Assembly (NCBI RefSeq): GCF_900112045.1
Contig: NZ_FOJW01000020.1
Coordinates: forward strand, 1-38,755
Direction: 5' to 3'
From: Lentibacillus halodurans
GTDB taxonomy: Bacteria > Bacillota > Bacilli > Bacillales > Amphibacillaceae
Length of the DNA stretch: 38,755 bases
Shown one piece after another: positions 33,043-38,755 of the stretch; position 1 is the stretch's first letter, and every line of letters starts with the position of its first letter. The position numbers and the translations under genes are program-made. The notes beneath the pieces were generated by a model. It saw only the letters and a list, made by a program, of their open reading frames with translations, had not been told where the DNA came from and made no database searches.

Positions 33043-33150
33043 GGCGGGGTAAAAGTTGTACAGTTTTTTACCACAAATTCAATTTTTACTTTTATTCAAA
33101 ACAAAATAAGAGTAAAATTAAATTAACGGCACAGATAGTTGCATCAAAGA

Positions 33151-33165
33151 TGATAATGAAAATCA
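33151..33165 (+). promoter_or_regulatory. Fur-family-like box upstream of ytzE
   Basis: TGATAATGAAAATCA matches the 7-1-7 inverted repeat TGATAATNATTATCA at 12 of 14 positions and lies just before the ytzE ribosome site. Similar boxes are used by Fur, PerR and Zur. Evidence is sequence only. Confidence 0.3.
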
Positions 33166-33180
33166 TTAGGGAGTGGTTTT

Positions 33181-33399
33181 TTGAATCATGCGACATCTCG
33201 TATGCTGACGAGAGTAAAAGCTGTCTACCTTTACATAAGAGAAAAAGGGACAGTTTCAACCCAGGAAATCGCTGAAGAATTCGGAACAACTGACCGTACC
33301 ATACAACGGGATCTGAACATTTTAACACATAATGGTCTTGTAAAAAGTCCTAACAAAGGAAAATGGAAAATCACAAGTAAACCTGTCAACATCTCCTGA
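33181..33399 (+). CDS. ytzE: YtzE, stand-alone DeoR-type HTH protein
   Basis: The 72-residue protein consists almost entirely of a DeoR-family winged helix-turn-helix: LTRVKAVYLYIREKGTVSTQ, EIAEEFGTTDRTIQRDLNIL and HNGLVKSPNKGKWKI. Full-length DeoR regulators have an extra sugar-phosphate-sensing domain of about 180 residues, which is absent. B. subtilis YtzE is similarly short. The TTG start at 33181 has GGAG eight bases upstream. It is monocistronic with its own terminator. Target genes are unknown. Confidence 0.85.
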   Translation: MNHATSRMLTRVKAVYLYIREKGTVSTQEIAEEFGTTDRTIQRDLNILTHNGLVKSPNKGKWKITSKPVNIS

Positions 33400-33411
33400 G
33401 ATGAGCAAATA

Positions 33412-33443
33412 ACAGCTGACATCTTTCTGTCAGCTCTTTTTTT
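33412..33443 (+). terminator. terminator after ytzE
   Basis: AGCTGACA TCTTTC TGTCAGCT followed by CTTTTTTT: a perfect 8-bp stem. It overlaps the 3' end of the convergent pseudouridine synthase gene. Confidence 0.9.
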
Positions 33444-34155
33444 GGCTAAAATTTTTCAAGCGATCCACTTCTGCATCCGTCAGCTCACGAAACTCCCCGG
33501 TGTTGAGCTCATCATCCAAGATCAGACTGCCCATTCGGAGACGTTTTAAATAAACAACTTTTTTCCCAACCGCCTCAAACATCCGTTTCACCTGATGAAA
33601 CTTCCCTTCTGTAACCGTTACCTGAACTTGTGAAAAACGGTCTGCATGCAGAATCTGTAATGCCGCCGGTTTCGTAACATATCCATTATCCAGCGTGACG
33701 CCAATCCGGAATTTTTCAATATCCGCATCCGTTACATGACTGCTGATGTCAGCGTAATATGTTTTTTCAACAGCTTTCTTTGGGGACGTCAGCTGATGCC
33801 CCAGTTCGCCATCATTCGTAATCAGCAGCAGTCCCTCTGTATCCTTGTCAAGCCTGCCGACAGGAAACGGTTTAAATCGCTTATAGGAATCCGGCAACAG
33901 ATCGATAATCGTTTTGTCACGATCATCAGCTGTTGCCGAAACATAACCAGACGGCTTGTTAAGTATAAGATAGATAAACGCCTGATAGTTGACGATTTCG
34001 TTATCTACTTTTACCGTATCTTGTTCAGGGTGAACCTGGGAACTGCTATCTTTAACAATGTTGTCATTAACGGCAACTTTCTTTTTCCTGATGAGTGCTT
34101 TGACATCTTTTCTGCTTCCGTATCCTGTATTGGCGAGAAATTTATCCAGACGCAT
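33430..34155 (-). CDS. RsuA-family pseudouridine synthase
   Basis: The 241-residue RNA-modifying enzyme has an N-terminal S4 RNA-binding domain (MRLDKFLANTGYGSRKDVKA, residues 1-50) and a catalytic domain with GRLDKDTEGLLLITNDGELG, where the Asp of RLD is the nucleophile. KGVEKTYYA- and EGKFHQVKRMFEAVGKKVV-type blocks follow. It belongs to the RsuA/RluB/RluE/RluF family; 16S U516 is the likely target by the B. subtilis YtzG relation. The ATG at 34155 has GGAGG upstream; longer in-frame starts are not conserved. It lies 13 bases behind murJ, so probably co-transcribed. Confidence 0.9.
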   Translation of the reverse strand: MRLDKFLANTGYGSRKDVKALIRKKKVAVNDNIVKDSSSQVHPEQDTVKVDNEIVNYQAFIYLILNKPSGYVSATADDRDKTIIDLLPDSYKRFKPFPVGRLDKDTEGLLLITNDGELGHQLTSPKKAVEKTYYADISSHVTDADIEKFRIGVTLDNGYVTKPAALQILHADRFSQVQVTVTEGKFHQVKRMFEAVGKKVVYLKRLRMGSLILDDELNTGEFRELTDAEVDRLKNFSQKKS

Positions 34156-34168
34156 AAACAGCCTCCAT

Positions 34169-35788
34169 TCACCTGCGAAATATTCGGTCAACAATCCTTA
34201 CCCGATCCCCCAGCACACGTTCAAGTAATGTTGATTGGTAACTGAACCACAAATAGACGGCACCACCAATCATTACACCAGCAGTAAGCATGACCACTGC
34301 GGCACCGCGTGATTCCTCATACGACAAAAATGTACCGAATAAAGCCTTCGTTATCACGATTGCTATCACCATAAACACCGAGAAAATACAAATAAGTAAA
34401 AAACGCTTAAATGTTTGTTTAAACGGAAATTGAATAGCCGATTTAATCCGCCATAAATTCAGTGCGACAGCTGTACCAGTAGCAAGTGCAGTACCAAAAA
34501 CAGCCCCTTTTGCACCAAATGTGTGAATCAGCTGGATATTGAATAAAACTTTCATCAATACACCAGCAGATAAACTGATGACAGCAAATTGTTGTTCATT
34601 TATTCCTTGCAGAATGGCAGCTGTCACTGTAAATAAAGCAAACAGCAATGCAACTGGAGCATACCAGCCAAGCAATGATCCGGTAACGTTAATATTTTCC
34701 ATTCCAAAAAGCGCCCCGTAGGCCACTCCGGACAGCATTGACAATCCAATAACAGCCGGAACAACTAAGACAAGGACAATTTGCAGCGCCTGGTTAATTT
34801 GCTGAATTAATAATGCCCGGTTTTGCTGTGTGAACGTTTTGGTCAATGCGGGTATAATCGCCAGTGACATCCCTGTGGAAATGGTAACCGGAATAATGAC
34901 CAGTTTATGCCCATAATAGTTGATCGCAGCATAAGCCGTATCAAACAGGTCTTTTTGGCCTATCGCTGTCATTGCCCGTTCAACTGTGAACTGATCCACC
35001 AGCTGATATAGCGGAATAGCCACGCCTACCAGGACAAATGGACCGGCATAACGGAACAATTCAGCAAATAATTCCTTCGTCGGGATATCGTGCGTATGTT
35101 TTTGCTGTTCTACATTTTTGCGAATTAATGCGTTCCGTTTACGCCAATAAACGAACAGCACCGCACAGGATGCCAATGCACCGACAAATGCAGCAAACGT
35201 TGCAAATCCGACAGCCGTAACAATGGTTCCATCAATAACCTTTACGATGATAAACGATGTTAGTAAAATAAATCCGATCCGGACAATTTGCTCAACAACC
35301 TGTGACGCCGCAGTCGGTCCCATTGACTGATATCCCTGAAAGAATCCCCGTACAATACTCATGGCGGGGATAATCAGCAAAGCAAAACTTACCATCCGAA
35401 TAACCATGGTAACATCAGCAACCACAATGTTCCCTTTATCTTCATCAGTAATCATATAGCCGGCAAGCAATTCGGCACTGAAGAACAATGCTAAAAAGGC
35501 AAGCAAACCTGTAACAGCCATTAACATAATGCCTGCTTTAAACATTCGCATGCCGGTTTCATAATCACCTAAGGCATTATACTTCGAAACAAATTTCGAA
35601 ACAGCTAATGGCACTCCTATTGTAGACACACTAATTAAAATATTGTAAGGTGTGTACGCAAATGAAAACAGCGTACCACCAGTTTCCCCAACTAGCTCAT
35701 TAAACGGGATAACATAGATCATCCCTAAAAATTTAGACAAAAATGTTGCACCAGTAAGCAGCATGGTGCCCCTGACGATATTCGACAT
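34169..35788 (-). CDS. murJ: lipid II flippase MurJ (YtgP), MOP superfamily
   Basis: The 539-residue polytopic membrane protein has about 14 transmembrane helices. It begins MSNIVRGTMLLTGATFLSKF and continues GMIYVIPFNELVGETGGTLF, the typical polysaccharide-biosynthesis/MurJ start. PTAASQVVEQIVRIGFI, AYAAINYYGHKLVIIPVTIS and GAKGAVFGTALATGTAVALN follow. B. subtilis YtgP (544 residues) flips lipid II across the membrane for wall synthesis, together with or as alternative to Amj. AGGTGA precedes the ATG. It is followed closely by the pseudouridine synthase gene, as in B. subtilis. Confidence 0.92.
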   Translation of the reverse strand: MSNIVRGTMLLTGATFLSKFLGMIYVIPFNELVGETGGTLFSFAYTPYNILISVSTIGVPLAVSKFVSKYNALGDYETGMRMFKAGIMLMAVTGLLAFLALFFSAELLAGYMITDEDKGNIVVADVTMVIRMVSFALLIIPAMSIVRGFFQGYQSMGPTAASQVVEQIVRIGFILLTSFIIVKVIDGTIVTAVGFATFAAFVGALASCAVLFVYWRKRNALIRKNVEQQKHTHDIPTKELFAELFRYAGPFVLVGVAIPLYQLVDQFTVERAMTAIGQKDLFDTAYAAINYYGHKLVIIPVTISTGMSLAIIPALTKTFTQQNRALLIQQINQALQIVLVLVVPAVIGLSMLSGVAYGALFGMENINVTGSLLGWYAPVALLFALFTVTAAILQGINEQQFAVISLSAGVLMKVLFNIQLIHTFGAKGAVFGTALATGTAVALNLWRIKSAIQFPFKQTFKRFLLICIFSVFMVIAIVITKALFGTFLSYEESRGAAVVMLTAGVMIGGAVYLWFSYQSTLLERVLGDRVRIVDRIFRR

Positions 35789-35945
35789 TATTTCACCTGC
35801 ATCTATTTTTAATTACCATATCATACATTTTATCACAGATGACGTCTGCGTACGTTACATTTACGCAACAGAAATTCGAAAAGCTTGTTTGTTTTTAGGG
35901 TATAGGAAAACGTGGTATGCTACTAACGAAAGGAATGAATAAATA

Positions 35946-37217
35946 TTGTCATATGATGTCGTGGTAATTGGCGGAGGGCCATCAGGATTAATGGCTTCCA
36001 TTGCCGCAGCCGAAAATAGAGTAAAAACCCTATTACTCGAAAAGGGACAGAAATTAGGCAAGAAACTGGCCATTTCCGGCGGCGGCCGCTGTAACGTTAC
36101 AAACCGTCTGCCCGAAGATGAAGTGATCAAACATATCCCCGGAAACGGAAAATTTCTATACAGCCCTTTTTCTGAATTTAACAATTACGATATTATCCAT
36201 TTTTTTGAAAAGATGGGCGTTGCGCTGAAAGAAGAAGATCATGGACGAATGTTTCCGGTATCCAACTCCGCTAAAACTGTCGTCAATGCCTTAATCAGCA
36301 AATTGAATGAACTTGGTGCAGAAGTGCGTATGAATACCCCCGTGAAAGCTGTTCATTATAATACAGATGAACATACGATCATATTGGAAAACGGGACAAA
36401 AATACTCACAAAATCCATCATCATCGCAGTCGGGGGCAAAGCTGTCCCTCATACCGGGTCAACAGGAGATGGATATGCCTGGGCAAAAAAAGCCGGCCAT
36501 ACCGTCACAGATTTATATCCAACAGAAGTGGCGCTTACCTCCAGGGAAAAATTTATTCAACATAAAAACCTGCAGGGATTATCGTTAAGAGATGTTGCCT
36601 TATCCGTTTTAAATCAAAAGAATAAACCAATTGTCACCCATCAAATGGATATGATCTTTACCCACTTTGGCATTTCCGGCCCTGCTGTTTTACGTTGTTC
36701 GCAATTCGTTGTCAAAGAACTTATGAAAGGACGGGAAGAAGTTCCAATGGTACTTGATGTACTGCCTGGCAATCAGGAAAAGCAAATGGTTCAATCAATT
36801 TTAAAATCAATGGAAACATCCCCAAAAAAATCGATTAAAAATATTTTGAAAGGAATTGTACCGGAAAGGCTGCTGGATTACGTACTGAAATCTCATGATA
36901 TTGACGGAGAACAAAAAGCTGCAGCTGTCTCAAAGGAAATGATTCATAATGTTGTGCATCAGCTGAAACATTTCTTTTTTGCTGTCCACGGTTCATTGCC
37001 TCTTGATAAAGCGTTTGTTACCGGTGGCGGCATTTCGATCAAAGAAGTTGTTCCAAAGACATTGCAATCCAAACATATGCATGGACTTTATTTTTGCGGT
37101 GAAATATTGGACATTCATGGCTACACAGGCGGATACAATATAACCTCAGCACTGGTCACCGGAAGACTTGCCGGTATAAATGCCGCCAAAGAAAGCTTAC
37201 AAGAAACTGGCATTTGA
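35946..37217 (+). CDS. ytfP: NAD(P)/FAD-dependent oxidoreductase YtfP (HI0933/BaiN-like)
   Basis: The 423-residue flavoprotein begins with the dinucleotide-binding [38 protein letters not shown] is the hallmark of the HI0933/YhiN family, and [20 protein letters not shown] follows. The C-terminal FAD block is [20 protein letters not shown]. The start is TTG at 35946, with AAAGGA 11 bases upstream; no in-frame ATG is near. Reactions of most family members are unknown, with some acting on bile acids or uridine in RNA. It is divergent from murJ. Confidence 0.9.
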   Translation: MSYDVVVIGGGPSGLMASIAAAENRVKTLLLEKGQKLGKKLAISGGGRCNVTNRLPEDEVIKHIPGNGKFLYSPFSEFNNYDIIHFFEKMGVALKEEDHGRMFPVSNSAKTVVNALISKLNELGAEVRMNTPVKAVHYNTDEHTIILENGTKILTKSIIIAVGGKAVPHTGSTGDGYAWAKKAGHTVTDLYPTEVALTSREKFIQHKNLQGLSLRDVALSVLNQKNKPIVTHQMDMIFTHFGISGPAVLRCSQFVVKELMKGREEVPMVLDVLPGNQEKQMVQSILKSMETSPKKSIKNILKGIVPERLLDYVLKSHDIDGEQKAAAVSKEMIHNVVHQLKHFFFAVHGSLPLDKAFVTGGGISIKEVVPKTLQSKHMHGLYFCGEILDIHGYTGGYNITSALVTGRLAGINAAKESLQETGI

Positions 37218-37292
37218 TACCTCGCATGTTTTAATGTTTTCAGGTCATCCTAATAATGACCGGGGACCTTATGCAGAAAGGACTGAATGATC

Positions 37293-37460
37293 ATGCAAAA
37301 CAATAACAATATGTGGCTGCCATTGATTGCATCTGTCGGTGTTGGAGCAGCAACATACTACAGCATGACAAGAAATAACCGAAATATTGGACAGGCCATA
37401 CAGCAAATGGCTCCGTTTGTTTCACAAATGAATAATGGAACAAACAACCAAAACTTTTAA
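37293..37460 (+). CDS. 55-residue single-pass membrane protein
   Basis: MQNNNNMWLPLIASVGVGAA is followed by TYYSMTRNNRNIGQAIQQMA and an Asn/Gln-rich end. There is one hydrophobic segment (residues 8-22) with polar flanks. AAGGA lies nine bases before the ATG, and a perfect terminator begins 25 bases after the stop, so this is very likely expressed although short. Composition and length resemble small spore or envelope proteins of the YrzQ kind, but that is a loose impression. It follows ytfP by 75 bases and may be co-transcribed. Confidence 0.7.
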   Translation: MQNNNNMWLPLIASVGVGAATYYSMTRNNRNIGQAIQQMAPFVSQMNNGTNNQNF

Positions 37461-37485
37461 TCGGTTCCGGGAAATGGAAGCCATT

Positions 37486-37514
37486 AAAGCGCACTCTCTC
37501 AGGGTGCGCTTTTT
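37486..37514 (+). terminator. terminator after the 55-residue protein gene
   Basis: AAAGCGCAC TCTCTCAGG GTGCGCTTTTT, a 9-bp stem with T run. Confidence 0.9.
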
Positions 37515-37548
37515 CAGACGGCAAATCAGCCTGCGTTATTCGCGACGA

Positions 37549-37577
37549 TTGTAAAAGTGTCGGATTTACTGTATAGT
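37549..37577 (+). promoter_or_regulatory. orphan SigA-like promoter
   Basis: TTGTAA (37549-37554), 17 bp, TATAGT (37572-37577). No gene with a ribosome site follows on plus within 800 bp. Confidence 0.4.
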
Positions 37578-37923
37578 GTATCTGACCTCTGACATCTTAC
37601 TTCTTATGAGAAAAGTTAACATATGTATTTGCATTGACCATAAAATTGAACAAATAGTAACCCTTCAATTTAAACCAAATTTTTTTTTGAAACCTCATAT
37701 TTTGCTTTTCATAACGAGTTCAGCAACTAAAGTACAGTTTAACTGTCCGGATAATCATAATATTAGTTTAATGTTTTCCATCAAGACAACACGTAAATAC
37801 ACACGATGATTTTTTATTGGTTCACTGCCATCTGTCAAATGTGGTGATTTGATTTTCACTCCACCATCTCTTATTCGAAACCTTTTTTATTAAAAATGAG
37901 TGATTATGGACAGAGCGCAGAAA

Positions 37924-38024
37924 GAAAATATACGCGCTTTCCGCGGACGAACGTCCAAGCCTTCTCACATGATCATGGCGGGGTCTCGATCGCTCGTTTT
38001 TCCGCAGGAGTCTCGTATATTTTC
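37924..38024. repeat. MITE-like palindromic intergenic element (101 bp)
   Basis: GAAAATATACG (37924-37934) and CGTATATTTTC (38014-38024) are perfect terminal inverted repeats. Next to them, CCGCGG and CCGCAG extend partial pairing. The interior carries GAGACCCCGC and CGAGACTCCTGCGG on minus. It is related to the 6088-6123 fragment, so it belongs to a dispersed family in this genome. Confidence 0.6.
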
Positions 38025-38027
38025 CTC

Positions 38028-38045
38028 TAACCGTGTTCACGGTTA
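38028..38045. repeat. perfect 8-bp hairpin beside the MITE-like element
   Basis: TAACCGTG TT CACGGTTA, four bases after the MITE-like element. No T run follows, so it is not a classical terminator. Confidence 0.6.
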
Positions 38046-38221
38046 TCGTAATTAGACGATTCAAGGATCAATTGTATCGAATGGAGCCTGTGAAAATTTC
38101 CTTAAGAAAGCGGTGTTATTTGTGTACCAATTGCACGGCATACTTTCTATAAAAAGCTTTAGATGGAGGGGCCAATATCAAAGATGGACACGTTCTATTC
38201 AAACGACCGCATTAACTTATA

Positions 38222-38249
38222 CAGCTGTAGGCTCATTTTACTACAGCTG
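38222..38249. repeat. inverted repeat CAGCTGTAG / CTACAGCTG
   Basis: Nine-bp perfect arms around a 10-base loop. The location is between genes; function unknown. It may be the end of a decayed element or a structured RNA. Confidence 0.5.
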
Positions 38250-38365
38250 CGCATAACAGGTTTGAATTCTAGTCGTTTATGGCCTTTATTTGATCGACGT
38301 ATGATATGAATGAGGATACCATCACATTTAGTATAGAGCTGAAATGTATTACTTGAATTTTAAAT

Positions 38366-38407
38366 CCAAAACAGAAGGCTGATCCAATTTGTTTTAGAAT
38401 CAGCCTT
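38366..38407 (-). terminator. terminator of the rRNA operon
   Basis: On minus AAGGCTGAT and ATCAGCCTT form a perfect 9-bp stem (38399-38407 with 38375-38383), followed by CTGTTTTGG, eight bases downstream of 5S rRNA. Confidence 0.8.
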
Positions 38408-38415
38408 TCCTTATT

Positions 38416-38531
38416 GCCTGGCGGCGTCCTACTCTCGCAGGGGTTAAACCCCAACTACCATCGGCGCTGGAGAGCTTAACTGCTGTGTTCGGCATGGGAA
38501 CAGGTGTGTCCTCTCCGCTATTGCTGCCAGA
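38416..38531 (-). rRNA. rrf: 5S ribosomal RNA
   Basis: About 116 nt read on minus from TCTGGCAGCAATAGCGGAGA to GCCGCCAGGC. Diagnostic internal segments are CACACCTGTTCCCATGCCGA, ACACAGCAGTTAAGCTCTCC, GCGCCGATGGTAGTTGGGG and GAGAGTAGGACGCCGCC, matching Bacillus 5S in order. The ends pair as UCUGGC with GCCAGG. It lies downstream of 23S and upstream of a terminator, the usual 16S-23S-5S order. Confidence 0.96.
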
Positions 38532-38724
38532 CCTATAGAATTTATAATCTGTGTTGTGCAACATAAACAAGTTAATAATAAATTCTTAATAAACCAAGTG
38601 ATCTCATGATTTTTTCATACCAACAAATATTATAATTGTTTTTTAAAAAAAATCAAGGATTATATTGAAGATTTTATTGTACCCTGAAAACTAAATAAGA
38701 GATACATTCAACGATCCTTTGTTT

Positions 38725-38755
38725 AGTTAAGTCCTCGATCGATTAGTATCCGTCA
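38725..38755 (-). rRNA. rrl: 23S ribosomal RNA, 3' end only
   Basis: The last 31 bases on minus read TGACGGATACTAATCGATCG followed by AGGACTTAAC, the conserved 3' end of Bacillaceae 23S rRNA. The rest lies beyond the window. The spacer to 5S (38532-38724) is AT-rich and holds CCCTGAAAACTAAATAAGAG, a sequence commonly seen after 23S in this group. Confidence 0.93.

Larger units (their letters stand above)
32622..33180. other. 559-bp stretch with repeats and an unassigned ORF
   Basis: TAGGACGT occurs twice (32701-32708, 32728-32735), with an inverted ACGTCCT at 32789-32795. A Cys-rich open frame runs 32782-33042 (separate entry), followed by a GGTAAAA/TTTTTTACC hairpin (33048-33072). An AT-rich inverted repeat (AATTTTTACTTTTATT / AATAAGAGTAAAATT, 33081-33119) and a Fur-like box (33151-33165) precede ytzE. 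The block 32700-33072 looks like an inserted unit, but I cannot name it. Confidence 0.45.
37461..38415. other. 955-bp gene-free stretch before the rRNA genes
   Basis: It holds the terminator of the small membrane protein gene, an apparently orphan promoter (37549-37577), a MITE-like element (37924-38024), two hairpins (38028-38045, 38222-38249) and the rrn terminator. Short open frames here lack ribosome sites and resemblance to known proteins. Confidence 0.55.

Noticed and set aside
32700-33072. Group II intron or CRISPR-like repeat
   Set aside because: Only two direct copies of an 8-mer, no regular spacing, no domain V hairpin and no reverse transcriptase.
33736-34245. Open frame of 169 codons on plus
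   Set aside because: Antisense to the pseudouridine synthase and murJ end; no ribosome site or recognisable fold.
35890-35920. GGGTAT as a SigB -10 before ytfP
   Set aside because: No GTTTAA-like -35 occurs 12-15 bases upstream.
37576-37809. Open frame after the orphan promoter
   Set aside because: GTG start falls inside the -10 box, no ribosome site, and composition resembles AT-rich spacer.
1-38755. Prophage, CRISPR array, restriction or toxin-antitoxin systems, secondary-metabolite cluster
   Set aside because: None of the recognised proteins or repeat patterns fits these; nearly all genes are conserved housekeeping genes in familiar order.

Overview
The window is a low-to-moderate GC Firmicutes chromosome segment, most likely from a moderately halophilic or alkaliphilic member of the Bacillaceae (Virgibacillus, Lentibacillus or Oceanobacillus type). 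The genus is an inference. It rests on strong GGAGG ribosome sites with frequent TTG and GTG starts, a tyrosyl T-box, CcpA with cre-like sites, a MotPS-type (usually sodium-driven) stator, an Asp/Asn-rich tail on a class A PBP, and gene order close to the B. subtilis tyrS-acu-motPS-ccpA-aroA-ytx-murC-ytp-yto-ytm-ytl-ytg-ytf region as I remember it.

Layout. 1-408: the left end of an IS110-family element running off the window (transposase N-terminus on minus), a candidate bridge RNA upstream of it, and the GGCTGGGACA-type repeat it appears to have entered. 600-2171: catabolite-controlled cstA. 2252-4105: asparagine synthase, followed by a gap with a frameshifted small ORF. 4688-6423: tyrS with a Tyr T-box leader. 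6489-9590: divergent class A PBP. 9634-12153: acuABC with a cre site. 12232-14904: ccpA-motP-motS on minus. 15087-18805: aroA (DAHP synthase/chorismate mutase), the ytxG-ytxH stress pair behind a SigB-like promoter, and murC. 18960-22376: nicotinate phosphoribosyltransferase and the SftA translocase. 22600-24356: ytpP-ytpQ-ytpR. 24669-30946: a lipoprotein, ytoQ, a DUF84 NTPase, an M42 peptidase, ytzB, the lactonase-like ytnP, trmB, ytzH and ytmP. 31139-32621: a NERD-like protein and thpR. 32622-33180: an unexplained repeat-bearing stretch. 33181-37460: a solo DeoR-type HTH protein, an RsuA-type pseudouridine synthase, murJ/ytgP, ytfP and a 55-residue membrane protein. 37515-38415: a gene-free stretch with a MITE-like element and palindromes. 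38416-38755: 5S rRNA and the 3' end of 23S rRNA (an rrn operon read on minus).

How the genes fit together. A carbon-overflow theme runs through the first 15 kb: CcpA is encoded here, and cre-like sites sit at cstA (carbon-starvation pyruvate/peptide uptake), at acuABC (control of acetyl-CoA synthetase by reversible acetylation) and at ccpA itself. acsA, the AcuA substrate and its neighbour in B. subtilis, is missing; the PBP gene stands in that place. Envelope genes recur (PBP, murC, murJ), as do RNA-modification and translation genes (tyrS, trmB, thpR, pseudouridine synthase).

Most interesting signal. The IS110 left end carries a foldable non-coding RNA. One loop holds CCCAGCCT, which matches the repeat flanking the insertion (8/8 at one repeat arm, 7/8 plus a G:T wobble at the junction). 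A second loop holds TACAAGG, which complements the junction of the CT core and the element's first bases. This is the arrangement expected of a bridge RNA with readable target and donor guides.
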